64,000 nucleotides of DNA from contig CM061227.1 in NCBI GenBank assembly GCA_030844895.1, forward strand, positions 111,592,238 through 111,656,237, given 5' to 3'. This stretch comes from Ambrosia x helenae. Taxonomy: Eukaryota > Streptophyta > Magnoliopsida > Asterales > Asteraceae. Below are positions 45,132 to 57,902 of the stretch, piece after piece. The position numbers and the translations under genes were made by a program. Each line of letters begins with the position of its first letter. The stretch's first letter is position 1. The notes under the pieces were generated by a model, which saw only the letters and a list, made by a program, of their open reading frames with translations, had not been told where the DNA came from and ran no database searches.

Positions 45132-47356
45132 GATTGGTATCAGAGCCATGGTTATAGGGAATTAGGTTATTAGAATGCCTTTTAGCCTAGTCTATAACTA
45201 AGTTTACTTTAACGAGTCCTCTCGTGTATATTTCTCTCGTTTCTTATATTTTCTTTCAAGATATTTTCGTTATGATTATTTCTCGTTATTCTTTCGATAT
45301 TTTTCTTGGCGAAGAAGACACTCGTATTTCACAAACGAAACGATGTCATCAAGTTAGGAGTGGTATCCATACCTTGGTGATTAGTTTCACTCCTCTATAG
45401 GTTATCTATCTTAGGAATATATTTTTGAGATAGGAGTGACATCCACACCTCAAAGAGTATCTCCTTCAAAAAGAAACTTAACCACTAAGCTGGGAGTGAT
45501 ATCCTTAACTTAGTGATTGGTTTCATTCCACAATCGTTTTTCAATTTTGAAATACATCTTTGAGTTAGGAGTGAAATCCACATCTCAAGGATCTATTTCT
45601 ACATCTCGTTGATTATGAATTTTCTTAAATATTGGTAATCTATTACATACGTAAATTTTATCATTCACGTCATTTTAAATCTTGGTCTTTCAAAACACAT
45701 TGGATTTACACATACTTCATAAAATGGTTTCATTTTGCCTTTTATAAACTTGTAGTGCATATTTTATCAAATGTAAACCTTTTGTTTTCATATGACGTAA
45801 CCAATATATGTTTTCGAAAGAAACTTGCAACTAATAATAAGCCTTATAACATTTTTCAAACTCGACTCCTCGTAAACACATATCTACGAAGATTTTGCAA
45901 ATGAACCTGTTTTGAATCTAAAACACACTTCGATTTCTAAAAAAAAAAAAAAAAAAAAAAAAATTATTCTCATGCATCACTAACTATTCTTTCAACAATA
46001 TCACAAAGTCGAATAAACTGCGAAAATCTACCTTTTACACTTATACTTTGTCAGTTGCAAAACTTTTAGTTTAACAAAAGAATGGACATCTTTTTATCAG
46101 AATGTTGCTAAATGTCTTTTATAGTATAATGCCTATATGTAAAATTACTAGATTTTAAACTCACATGCCAGTAGGCTATACACCTGTTCCGTGCACATTC
46201 ATTTGCCGTAAATTTCATTATTTTAATCTTGCACCATTTTTATTCATAGTTATTTCTAACACGTTATTTGTGATTATTTTCACATTGCCTATTTGCATTA
46301 ATTCAACTCGTTTATTTTCATTTTGTGCAATTGTGCGATGTACTCGATTTATGTTATACTATTCTTTCAGTCGGAATTTTATGCTATACTTATATACTTA
46401 CTTGAACGCATATTTGGTATGCACCTTTTCTTTCCTGTTTTGAGCAAAACCCTGTTATACTTTACATTATTTTGTTTTTCATCATGGCCAACGAACATAC
46501 TAGTTTATAACTCGTATGGGATCTAAGCCAGTGCCCACGTACGACTCGGATTAGAGTATTTATTTAATCCGAGGGGAACGGTGTAAATCTCGGAGTTTAT
46601 CAATATAGGTGTTTAGAGCCCAACGATGTGAACAAAAGTACCGGTTAAGGGTGAACCCGAAAGGGAAGAACCTCTAACAATGTCTATTACTTACATGTTA
46701 TTCACATTACGGTTAAAGGGAAAACCATTATTTCATTATAGTGACTATTATATATTGGTTGCACACATTTATTTCATGTTAGGGTTATGGAAAAAGCATA
46801 ACACCCTAGTGTAAGGTAAATCAATGATTACGGTCCGGAACGCAATCATGGGCTTACAGGTACATGAGGGTGGTGTGTGATTCTACTTAGGCTATTGGTA
46901 GACAATTAGTACGAATCCAAAGTATCGGGAGTGTGGTGGGTCAACTGCGGTACACCCTATATATAAGCATAAACGATACTGCGGGAACGGACTAGGAGTC
47001 TAATCAAGAACCTACCCACTACTCATAATTACCTCTTCATTAGATCGTTGACTAATAGCTAGCATTTTTTTTAGGAACGTTCTTACACGAACTTTAATTC
47101 GTCTTCCTAGACTCTTTCTCTTGACCACCCACATAGAAAACTTGAACCTTGTATACTCTTACACCCTCGATTGGATGGATTCTTGTAGCATACCCTAATA
47201 ACGTTCAGTTCGAAACCTTTCCTAAAGTAGGGGAGACTACCTTCATTAGTACCCTTGCCCTTACCAGTTACACATTCCCAAAACCCTTCTCATTTAAACT
47301 CTTAACTCTCTAACGTCGGGACAACTACTTTAAATTTTGTCAAATCATAACTGATG

Positions 47357-47387
<31 letters not shown>

Positions 47388-47474
47388 CTCATTTGACTTT
47401 TAAACGCTTTTTGTTTCATAGAAACCTCCACTTGAAAGAAATTTCGAGACGAAATTTTCTAAAGTAGGGGAGAG
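45132..47474 (+). other. Element C interior, non-coding
   Basis: After the primer site comes a set of four imperfect repeats of a 'taggagtgNNatccacacctc' phrase (about 45352-45600), an A24 run (45940-45963), and a block with 'cccacgtacgactcgg' and 'gtaccggttaagggtgaacccg' (46530-46660). Open frames of 90 and 92 codons (45632, 46165) show no Gag or Pol motif and are probably chance. Confidence 0.6.
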
Positions 47475-49787
47475 TGTGACATCCGTCACCCTCGTCTTTT
47501 ATCTAATTGACAATAATAGTCCTTCGAATATTTTCGTTATAGTCCCTATAAGTTCGTCGTTTTCAAAATTTAATTTTAGAGCGAACTAAAGTTTTGTTAT
47601 TTATATTTGTTACGAGTCGGGTATAAGTTTTAATCAAATACGTTTGTGGAAACATATTCGTAAAAAGATTTTATAAAAGAATTCAAGTTTAAAAAGTTTT
47701 AAAAGCTTTTAAGTTAAGTTAGCTAACTTAGTTAAGTTTTTATAAAGAAAAAAATTTACCTATTTATACCAAAACTAACATGGTTATATAATAATTCAAT
47801 CTAGTTAAAGTTGAGGGGTCATTTGTGCCATTTTCATAAACTTCAAAACTGAAAAACTCTTTTTTTCCCTCTTGTTACTGTTTCCGGCGAGTAGGTGGCC
47901 GGAATTATCTCCGGCGAGATAATAAATCAGGTTTAAAACGCGTATTAAGATCATTAATCAAATCCCAAACGTTTCTCCACTCTATAACAATCATACCCAA
48001 GTCACATAATGAGCTTTTAACGCGTTTTTATTGAGTTTGAATCGGGTTTTAATGGGTAACCGACCGGGTTTTAAAGAAGCTTCAAAACGCTCGTTCAACT
48101 CATCCATTATATAAATTGTTAGCTCCATTCTGTTTCTGCACCTTCACACAACAAAACCCACTTTTAAATCAATCTGATCGCGTCTAAATCGGGTCTAAAA
48201 GTCGGTTCAAGCATCGGTTTCTTTCCTCTTCTTTTCGATCGATACATGTTTTGTAAGTACAAATCCTCTATGCCGTTTTACTTATCTTATTAATCCGAAC
48301 ATTAGCCCTATGGTTTTAATCGCAGACTATATCATTTAAGGGTGATTGAGTTTGGTGCTAGGGTTAGGGTTCTTAAGATGGAATTGGGGAAGAAGATGAC
48401 TTGAGTATTATTATATAAATTAAATCTGTTTTTAATAAAATCAACTAAACACTTGGTGGCCTAGTGGTATGTGTGTGTGTGGGGGCTGAGGTCTACCCGA
48501 GTTCGAATCCCATAGGGGACGGGTTGGTTTTTTTTTTTAGGCAAGCACATTTTATTCTATATTATTGTTTTGTTTATATATATAAATTGCATTAAATCTT
48601 GAAATATTCATAACTAATTAAATTTTTACCCAAAAATTATGAAAATTTAGGCATAGCATCTTATCACCATAATGAAAATTATCATACTTTTATTTTCTGG
48701 AAAATGTATTATTTTTATATTTTTATTGAATTTATTTGTTTTATTCGTATTTAATTGATTAAAAACTCATTTTTAATGATTTTAATCTCAAACTTTTTGG
48801 GTAATTATTTCTCATCATCATGAACTTATATAAAAATTATTGGTTCAGAAAACATTTAATTTTAATGATTTTCCTATTTTTAATCATTTAAACATAATTT
48901 AATCTCGTTAAATCAGTTTTAAATATAAATAAGCTTATATAAATTATTGGAAAATTATTCTAATCTGTTTACATCAGAAATCATTCATTTTCTTTAAAAT
49001 TAGTATTTTTGGATCATGTATGGTATTATTAGTCTTATTTACGTTTAATTAAACATAATAAAACATTTATTTAATTATACAATTTAAACATCTATTTATA
49101 AATATTTTTATTATAAAATAGAAACACTCATATGGTTTAATGTCTTAATTATCTTTTGTTGAATCATGGTGTAACTCAAAATTATTTATTTATATATTTA
49201 TGATTATTGTATTATTTTAATTTAGTTAAAATAACTAACTAAATTATTTTGTCTTAATTATTCAAATATATTTTTAACTAAATACTCAATTGGTAATAAT
49301 TATATTATGTGAACCACATTTACAACCTTTCATATATTATTTGTGATATACAACTGTTACATTAACGCGACTTATCAAAAAAAAACTCTACTTCCCCAAA
49401 TCGACTTAGCGAACCCTAATGCCTTAGACCCTAGATACCTTAGACTTTTTAGACATTTCCTTATTAGTATTCTTACACATTATAGGTTGAATTCCTCGGA
49501 ATTCCCATTACTTATCTCACGACCGCTTAAGCGGATTTTGATCGCTTTCGCAAACTGTGAGTATATCTTTCCCCTTTTTACTGTTTTACATTTTTGGGGT
49601 GACTCATGTACGCTTATTACTTCATTCACTTAATCATGGTTTATTCTATATTCACAATCGCAATTCTTGTAGGTGTTTTACTTGTTGATTCGTTGATAGT
49701 GTGTACTTATGACCTTAATCATTAACCGCTGGGCGGCCTAGCATAGCAATAAATAGTACTTAATTATTGTTATGTGTGAACGATTAT
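47475..49787 (+). repeat. Element C 3' LTR, left part
   Basis: Near-identical to 42384-44694. Interrupted after ATTAT (49783-49787) by the solo LTR; the rest continues at 52522. Confidence 0.85.
48448..48538 (+). other. tRNA-like Pol III module, element C 3' LTR
   Basis: Copy of 43358-43446: A box 48457-48467, B box 48499-48511, T11 (48528-48538). Confidence 0.65.
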
Positions 49788-52516
49788 TGTAACACCCCAA
49801 CCGATGGCGGAAACATCGAGGTGTCACGTAGTGACGATTGTTCAACAGCACATGGACTAAAATGTAAATTTGAATACATTGATTAAATAATTTATTACAT
49901 TGAAATGAAATTACAGGATACAATAATTCCAAAGTAACAAGTCTAACTAAGATACAATGTAGACAAGACTAAAAAAAATATAAAATCCAAAAGCCTAAAA
50001 GAAGCGTCTCAAAACAACCTGAAACATGTACAAAATATTTTGGTCAATACAAAAATTGTATTGGTGAGCATACCCTGTTTAAATAAATATAGTAGAAAAG
50101 TGTTTAGCAATTCATGTGCGTACCATTTGCAATTATGTAATAAGTGGTATCCGGGTCAAATCAACCCTAAGAGAAGTAAGCAGATATATATAGTATGCGC
50201 TAGTAGTAAAGTAATACATAGCAATGACGAGGACTCTCAACAGAGTCACAAGGGTATAAACCATAGTACTATTCATTGAAATGCCAGGCCGCCCAGCGGT
50301 TAATGATTTGACAGGTCATAGATACACAAAATGACACAAGCAAACACACATAAGAATTGCATTTAGTAAAAGAAATAAAAACTTGATTGTAAGTACATGA
50401 GTCACCCCGAAATGTAAAACAGTAAAAAGGGAAAGATATACTCACAGTTTGCGAAAGCGATCAAAATCCACTTAAGCGGTCGTGAGCTAAGTAATGGAAT
50501 TCCGAGGATTTCAACCTATAATGTGTAAGCATACTAATAAGGAAGTGTCTAAAAAGTCTAAGGTATCTAGGGTCTAAGGCATTAGGGTTTGCTAAGTCGA
50601 TTTGGGGAATTAGAGTTTTTATGATCAGTCGCGTTAATGTAAAAGTTGTATATCACAAATAATATATGAAAGGTTGTAAATGTGGTTTAAATAATATAAT
50701 TATTACCTATTGAATATTTAGATAAAAAATATATTTGAATAATTAAGACAAAATAATTTAGTTAATTACTTTAACTAAATTAAAATAAATACAATAATCA
50801 TAAATATATAAATAAATAATTTTGAGTTACACAATGATTCCACAAAAGATAATTAAGACATTAAACCATATGAGTATTTCTATTGTATAAGAAAAATATT
50901 TATAAAATAGATGTTTAAATTGTATAAATAAATAAATGTTTTATTATATCTAATTAAACGTAAATAAGACTAATAATACCATACGTGATCCAGAAATACT
51001 ATTTTTGTAGAAAATGGATGATTTCTGATGTAAACATATTAGAATAATTTTCTCATAATTTTTATAAACTTATTTATATTTAAAACTGATTTAATGATAT
51101 TAAATCATGTTTAAATGATTAAAAATAGGAAAATTAATAAAAATAAATGTTTTCTGAACCAATAATTTTTATATCAGTTCTTGATGACGAGAAATAATTA
51201 CCCAAAAAGTTTGAGATTAAAATCATTAAAAATGAATTTTTAATCAATTAATTATGATTAAAACAATTTAAATTAATAAAATCATGAAAATAGATATTTT
51301 TCAGAAAACTAAAAATATGACAATTTTCTATGAGGTATCAAGAAGCTACATCTAAATTTTCATGATTTTTGGACAAAAAGTGAATTTATTATGAATATTA
51401 GAAGATAATATTCTATATATTATATATACTAAGAAAAATAGAAATGGAAATTAAAAAAAAGAACATAATAACAAAAAAAAAAACAGATCTAAGTCCAAGG
51501 GGACTCGAACCTGCGTGGATAATAGGCAAGCAACATTCAGAAACCACTACACCAATGATGTGTTTGTTGATTTCTTTGAAACAAATAATATTTAACATAA
51601 CATTCATACTCATCTTCTTCCCCAATTCAACCTAAGAACCCTAACCCTAAGTTTTTTTTCAATCACCCGATTCTGACACTGTTACGGTCTGAAATCAAAG
51701 GGCTTTCAACAAGGACTATACCAAGATTAAAACAACATAAAAATAATCGACTTACAATAACGAACTGGCCCGAACACGATGCTTGAACGGACGCGAACAT
51801 GGGGCCAAGTTTCCACAGCTTTTGGACGCGAACTGGACCAATATTATGTGGGTTTATGAATGTGAGAGAGTGCAGAAGAAGAATGGCATGATCTATTTAT
51901 GGTGTTGTTCGAATAAAAGAGATGTTATGCAAGCTTCTTAAATTCGCGATCGGTTACAACACTACACGAATTATCATGATTAAACGCTTATAAAAACTTG
52001 ATAACGGCCCTATAATTGATGGAGAAAACGTTTGGTATTACTAGAAACTGACACGGACCATTAACACGCGAGTTTGTGGCTCGCCGGAAAAGAACTCCGG
52101 CGGCCGGAAAGGAGCTTCGCCGGAAAAACGTAAGGGAACAGGAGGGACAAGGATCAAATTTTAAAAGTTTCAGTTTTTTGACACAATTAGTCCCTCCACT
52201 TATAACTAGGTTAGATTATGAAGTTTTGGTTAAGTTTTTCTTATAAAAAAAATTAACTAACTTAACTTAACTTAGTTTAAAAGTTTCTAAAACTTTTTAA
52301 AACTCTATAAAACTAATTTTTTTTTATAGAATCCTTTACGAATGCGTTACGCATTTGATTAAAACTTATACCCGATCCACAATAGACATAAATGACAAAT
52401 TTTAATTCGCTCTAAAATTAAATTTAAAAACTACGAAACTTATAGGGACTTTAATGGAAATAATTAAAGGACTAATATTGTCAATTAGATGAAAGACGAG
52501 GGTGACGGATGTCACA
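49788..52516 (-). mobile_element. Nested solo LTR, 2729 bp, TSD ATTAT
   Basis: From TGTAACACCCC to GTGACGGATGTCACA, flanked by ATTAT (49783-49787 and 52517-52521). The 5' LTR of element C at 44688-44705 is the uninterrupted target. It is diverged from element C yet keeps, in minus sense, TATA (51902-51893), GTAAGT donor (GT at 51755-51754), tRNA-like module, 70-nt mini-exon (50515-50446), hairpin (50045-50063) and acceptor. The element interior was lost by LTR-LTR recombination. Confidence 0.9.
51470..51566 (-). other. tRNA-like Pol III module, solo LTR
   Basis: Minus strand: A-box-like region TTGGTGTAGTGG (51555-51544), B box AGGTTCGAGTCCCC (51511-51498), then a T14 run (51483-51470). It lies about 188 bp past the GTAAGT donor. 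Confidence 0.6.
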
Positions 52517-52521
52517 ATTAT

Positions 52522-52787
52522 TCATCGCCTACTGTGAGCGAATCCTATATATATGTGACTCTTGATTCTTTGAACGAAAGGTTTGATTTTGGGTAGCATT
52601 TGTACACAGCTTGAACACTAAATTGTAGACAGTATAACACGTGAATTGCGAAACACTTTTTCTACTATATGTATTCAAAACAGGGTATGCTCACCAATAC
52701 AATTTTTTTGTATTGACCAAATTATTTTGTACATGTTTCAGGTTATTTTGAGATGCATTCTTTAAGCTTTCGGATTTATATTTAGAT
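52522..52787 (+). repeat. Element C 3' LTR, right part, truncated
   Basis: Continues from 'tcatcgcctactg', carries the hairpin (52695-52715) and ATGTTTCAGG, and breaks off after 'tttagattta' where element D sequence starts. Confidence 0.8.
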
Positions 52788-53134
52788 TTATGATTAAAAC
52801 TAATAAAAATTAATTAAAAATATAAAACGAACAGTTTTTCAGAAATAAAAATTATTTCTGAAATGTTTATTGCTATACAAATTTAGGATAATTTTTGTGG
52901 ATTTTTATAAAATCGTTTAGATATTTTTATTGAATTTTACAATTATAAATGAATAAACTTGTAATATTTATAATATATATAAAATAACTTATTTTTGAAA
53001 AACTAAAAATTGGACAGCAAAGTTTATCATTGGAATAACATAAAATAAATTTTGTAGAATTTATAAAATATTTTTAGTATTTTAAAACGATTTTTAAAAG
53101 AACAAGGAAAATATAGTATAAAGGATAACAAACA

Positions 53135-53237
53135 AAAAAAAAGTTGTCTATGCCAGGACTCGAACTCCTGTCCTGGCCGTTCAGTGTTTCAGTATAACAA
53201 GGTATCACCAGCTGATCTAACAGATCAAGTGGTGATA
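53135..53237 (-). other. tRNA-like Pol III module, sense, element D
   Basis: Minus strand: TAGATCAGCTGG (53219-53208, one mismatch to the A box), B box GAGTTCGAGTCC (53168-53157), then T9 (53142-53134). It lies 174 bp past the GTAAGT donor. Confidence 0.65.
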
Positions 53238-53826
53238 GTTTCTCATCTGTTTTGAATTTAAACTCTAATCGTAAGTTACCATCTTCACCAAATTTGTCTA
53301 AGAACCCTAGATTTTACAATAATTCAAATGAGCAAGCAATAACCCGATTATACATGGGTTATTGCTGCTCTATAGCCGATTAATGAAACCCATAAACAAA
53401 ATTTGACTTACAATCACGAATTTGTGTATAATGCTTAGTCAAACGAAAAGTCAAACTCGCGAGGAATAGAAGCTTTCAAGAGTGTTTTATCAGAAATTGG
53501 AGATGTAGGAAGAGTAATTGGCGAGTAAAGCTTGTTGTGAAGTGTCTAATTTATAGTGAGAGGGCTCGGTTAATGTGAATGGAAAGTCTTGATGATGCAT
53601 CGAGCTCGATAAAAAAAAAACAAGAATTTAAGCTTTAAATTCGCGAGTATGGGCTGTAGACGCGTCCTTGATGAGTGGAATTTATTGCTGGTCCATAATC
53701 ATCCTTTAATGTGGTCAAGGTTTCCAAAAGGAAAGGTGGTTTGCTGCTCTCGGTCTGCAGCGAGTACAAGGAAGGAGAAGGAAACAGATAGGGGGTGTTT
53801 ATATATAATTCGGGTTGGGATTGAAT

Positions 53827-53930
53827 CAGTAACGAGCTTGTAGCTCAGTGGTGTTGGCGCGTGTGTGTGTTTGAACCGGCTCACTGCCCGGGTTCGAGTC
53901 CAGGTAGGAGTACTCCTTTTTTTTTTTTTT
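53827..53930 (+). other. tRNA-like Pol III module, antisense, element D
   Basis: Perfect A box TAGCTCAGTGG (53841-53851), perfect B box GGGTTCGAGTCC (53890-53901), T14 (53917-53930): a complete set of Pol III signals. It diverges from the module at 53135-53237 with the TATA box between. Confidence 0.7.
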
Positions 53931-54088
53931 TAAACACAAGGGGAAAGGAGAGGGGAGTTGGGCCTGGTGATGGGCCGGGTGTACTGGGTCGAGCATCTGT
54001 CTGGGCTGGAAGTGGGCTCCGAATTAATAAAAGGATTTTAGTAAAAATGGTTTGGGTTTGGCTTGATAATGGGTTTCAAGTGAGTGTG

Positions 54089-54127
<39 letters not shown>

Positions 54128-55093
54128 TTACCATTAAATAACATCTGAAATTTTATTATTATTTTTAATATTATTATTATTATTATTATTATTATTTTTA
54201 TACAAAAAATAAAATAAAAAGAAAAGTGACGGATGTCACATCATCCCCTACTTTTAGAAATTTCGTCCCGAAGTTATTAGAAACATAGGGTTATGGAAGT
54301 TTGGGTAAAAAATTAAGATAACTGTGGTTTGGAAAATTTTAGTTAAGGCATGACGTGAGTTTATAGGTAACAGAGTAAACTGTTTTGAATGATTTGGGCA
54401 AGAGGTTGGTAGGTGTGAGTTAAGGATTAGATTAGGTTCGTCTCGAATAGTAAAGAGAATAAGAATCCAGTAAAACACTAAGCTTAGAAATCCTAGAATA
54501 AACGTATGAATTGATTGACTATAGAGAGACCAAATGAACTACCAAGTAAGTAGAGTTTGTTCCTGGTTCGACTTCCAGTCTCACTTTCAATGCATCATTA
54601 GTGTTTATATATAGGGTGTACCGCAGCTAACCCACCACACCTTTGATACCTCGAAAACGTACTGGACGTCTACCAAAAACTCTAATAGAATTTCACACCA
54701 CCTTAATGTACCTGTAAATTCATGATTACGTTCCGGACCGGAATCATCAATTTACCTTACATTAGGGTTTTATGTCCTTCTATGATCCTAATCTAACACA
54801 CATTAAAGCAAATAAGTTCCACAAGAAGATGACACAACAAACACGTTGGGTTACAATGAGACGTGATCAATGAAATGAGGCTATGTAATAATGAGGTCAA
54901 TTGCATTGGTTTGCAACGACTTGCAAGCATAACAACATCTAAGTATGGGCTACCACTCACCCGAGGAGCCCTTTAAGTAAAATGTTTGTCTGAGTTGAGT
55001 GGATAATGTAGTAATTGTCTTTCATGGGTCATCATACAAATTGATAATACACACATGCAGGCAAGTTTATAAGTACGGCAACCATTAAGTATA

Positions 55094-56249
55094 AGGTGGT
55101 GTTTTGTTTTTCTCCCAGAAGCACTTCTGACCTCTTTTGTCTGCGCCGCGCAGACGCGGGCAGACGTTTGGGCGGGCAGACTGTTTGTTTTTTCGAAGAC
55201 ATTTCACTCCAAAAGCTCTTCCTGACCTCTTCTTGGTGCAGACTTGGACCAAAGTCTTCTAAGGTCTTCAAAGGTCTTCTCCTCTTCTCTTCTCCTCACC
55301 CACCACCACCACCACCCACTACCACAACCACCACCACCGTCCACCACCGTCACCCACCCACCACCACCACCTAGCATCGTCCACCACCACCGTTCACCAC
55401 CACCACGGTCCATCACCACCACGGTCCACCACCACCACCCACCACCGTCCACCACCACCACCCACCACCGTTCACCACCACCACCGTCCATCACCACCAC
55501 CGTCCACCCACCACCACTACCACCACCCACCACCATCCACCACCACCCACCACCACCACCACCGTCACCCACCCACCACCACCACCTAGCATCGTCCACC
55601 ACCACCGTTCACCACCACCACCACCGTCCATCACCACCACGGTCCACCACCACTACAACCACCCACCACCGTTCACCACCACCGTCCACCCACCACCACT
55701 ACCACCACCACCCACCACCACCACCACCACTATCGTCCACCACCGTCACCCACCCACCCACCACCACCACCTAGCATCGTCCACCACCACCGTTCACCAC
55801 CACCACCGTCCATCACCACCACGGTCCACCACCCACCACCGTCCACCACCACTACAACCACCCACCATCACCCACCATCACCCACCACCCACCACCGTCC
55901 ACCACCACTACCACCACCCACCACCACCACCACGGTCCACCACCACCACCACCCACCACGTCCACCACCACCCACCACGGTCCACCACGGTCCACCACCA
56001 CCCACCACGGTCCACCACCACCACCACCCACCCACCACCCACCACCACCACCGTCTACCACCAGACTGCTGTAAAAACTCAGTTTATTTAAATTTAAGTT
56101 TATTTCAGCAGCCTGCAGACGTAACAAACAAACAGTCTTCTTCTTGCAGACTGCAGACCTTTGGTCCACCTCTTCTCCTGCAGATGTCTGCAGATGTGGT
56201 CCGCAGACTGCAGACCTTTTTTTTTTGCAGAAAAAAACAAACAACACCT
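55094..56249. mobile_element. TIR-type DNA element carrying a large minisatellite, 1156 bp
   Basis: The left end AGGTGGTGTTTTGTTTTTCT is mirrored by AGAAAAAAACAAACAACACCT at the right, with 'gcagac' words just inside both ends. Element B holds the empty site (reverse complement of about 37030-37050). A clean target duplication is not visible (TAAGT is shared). No transposase frame; it is a non-autonomous insertion in element D. Confidence 0.6.
55297..56063 (+). repeat. CCACCACCGT-type minisatellite, about 770 bp
   Basis: Built from CCACC/CACCGT words with no T-rich interruption. The marker 'ctagcatcgtccacc' occurs three times (about 55371, 55586 and 55771), so a higher-order unit of roughly 185-215 bp has been duplicated. 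Long open frames in several registers (P/H/T-rich one way, G/V/W-rich the other) are by-products of the repeat. Confidence 0.85.
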
Positions 56250-56682
56250 AAGTGTTATCTTAGTGGCCTATAGAAATAGTTTACGAGTATCATGAATAAT
56301 TAAATGTTCAATGGATCGTCAAATTAAGGGAAAAATCAAGTTTCATATAACAAACAATGATGTTTTTAGAAAAGCTCTGTAGGATCAAGTATCAAGTTTT
56401 TTTTTTTTTTTTTTTTTTTTTAGTAATTTGATTTTCATGGAAATCTAGTCCAAATATTTCAAATAAATGTAAGGTAGAGTCTTTAAACTTCTACGATTAA
56501 AATAAACATAACCAAATATGATAAATTTCCAATCTGTGTTCGTACATAACAGTATGCAAGGAAATTTCCAGATGTTATATGCTACTGAGTGCGACAAAAT
56601 TGGGTACAAAATGATAATAGGATAAAGAAAATGAAAACACATGTATTGGATTCTCGAGTCTTAGGAAGATTCCATCCATGGC

Positions 56683-57902
56683 TTAACCAGTGGGATTAAC
56701 GTCATCCTGACCGTTTGCTTCGTTGATATTGATATTGAAAGCTCGTCTATGTGCCACCAGGTTTACATTATTCAATTTAGGGCATCGAGGTCGCATGTGG
56801 TTAGGGTCTCCACAATGATAACATGCTCGGCCGTTAGTAATCGGCAGTGGTTCCTGGGCAGCTGTTTGATGATTATCTTGTGTCCTATTCATTACACGAC
56901 AAGTAGTGACAAAATGTCCAAACCTTCCACATCTAGTGCATTGACGACATGGAAGATTTGCAGGGTGATGATACTTGCAAGTGTTGCATTGAGGATGGAT
57001 TCCCGTGTAGGCTTTCTTGATAGGAGGTTGAGTCACAGGATCCACAACAGCATGGTTTCGATTATCGCCCATCCATCGCTTCTTAGGGTTCGAAGAAGTA
57101 GTGGCGGCCTTTGCTAAAACGGTCTTAGATTGTTCAACAGCATTGGTGGTTTTCTCAGTAGACGTCTTGGTGCCCTTTCTAACCAAGTTTCCTTTCCTTA
57201 CGTGTTTGTCTGTTAAAGTGGCTGCAAGCTGGATGGCTTCTTCTACCGTAGTGGATTTGCCTCCAGTGACAACGTCTTGAATTAGGTCAGGTAATCCCTC
57301 GATATATTTCTCGATTGCTCGAGAGACCGGGGTGACCATGTGTGGAACCAGTATGCTAAGTTCGTGATATCGAGTATTATACGCAAGATTCTCACCACTG
57401 TCTTGTTTCAACCCATGGAACTCTTCCTCTAGTTTCCTGATTTCGTTCCTAGGGCAGAATTTGGCGATCATGAGTTCCTTAACCTCAGCCCAAGACAAAG
57501 ATAAAGCAACATCAGCACCCCGATTGCGCTTTTCGCCGTTCCACCAAGTTAATGCCCCTTTTGAAAGACACTGGTGGCATAGCGAACGCGTAGTTCATCA
57601 GGACACTCGCTGTTCACAAAAGTGCTCTCCATACTTTCAAACCATTGGAGGAGGCCAGTAGCACCCTCCTCGCCAGTGAATTTTGTGGGGTTGCAGGAGT
57701 TAAAGTGTTTGAAAGTGCACCGAAATTGAGTCGCACCCCCTGTGTTGGCACTGTTACTGTTCTGGGTTATCTCACTGACAAGGTTTGGGATCACTGCAGC
57801 AATTTGCTCGGCGACTAAAGATGCGAGGCGACGATCAGAACGTTGTCCAGAAGCACGAACAGGACGTTGGCTGGCATCACGGAGCATGCGGCGAGCAGAC
57901 AT
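56683..57902 (-). pseudogene. Frameshifted gag, element D
   Basis: Homologue of the gag at 35457-36674. The first 117 codons (57902-57549) run into a stop after Q-K-G because one base appears lost at about 57555-57558; the rest (to 56683) is open in another frame. Unlike element B, both zinc knuckles are intact (C-T-R-C-G-R-F-G-H-F-V-T-T-C and C-Y-H-C-G-D-P-N-H-M-R-P-R-C). Confidence 0.85.

Larger units (their letters stand above)
42384..52787 (+). mobile_element. Gag-less LTR retrotransposon (element C) with nested solo LTR
   Basis: 5' LTR 42384-45131, initiator-Met primer site TGGTATCAGAGC (45135-45146), interior 45132-47474, polypurine tract 47459-47474, 3' LTR 47475-49787 continuing at 52522-52787 after a nested solo LTR. 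The 3' LTR is cut short by about 190 bp where element D begins. The 2.34-kb interior has no gag or pol, so this is a LARD-like non-autonomous element. LTR differences seen are few. Confidence 0.8.
52788..54240 (-). repeat. Element D 3' LTR, truncated
   Basis: Ends with GTGACGGATGTCACA at 54240 (LTR start in minus sense). Contains antisense module 53827-53930, TATA (53558-53549), GTAAGT donor (GT at 53411-53410) and sense module 53135-53237. The remaining LTR 3' portion is lost at the junction with element C. Confidence 0.75.

Noticed and set aside
53827..53930. Functional tRNA gene
   Set aside because: A and B boxes are perfect, but the acceptor arms do not pair and a TG repeat fills the anticodon region, so an accepting tRNA is unlikely.
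55204..55774. Long open frames rich in P/H/T or G/V/W on both strands
   Set aside because: They are translations of the CCACC minisatellite, open in several registers at once.
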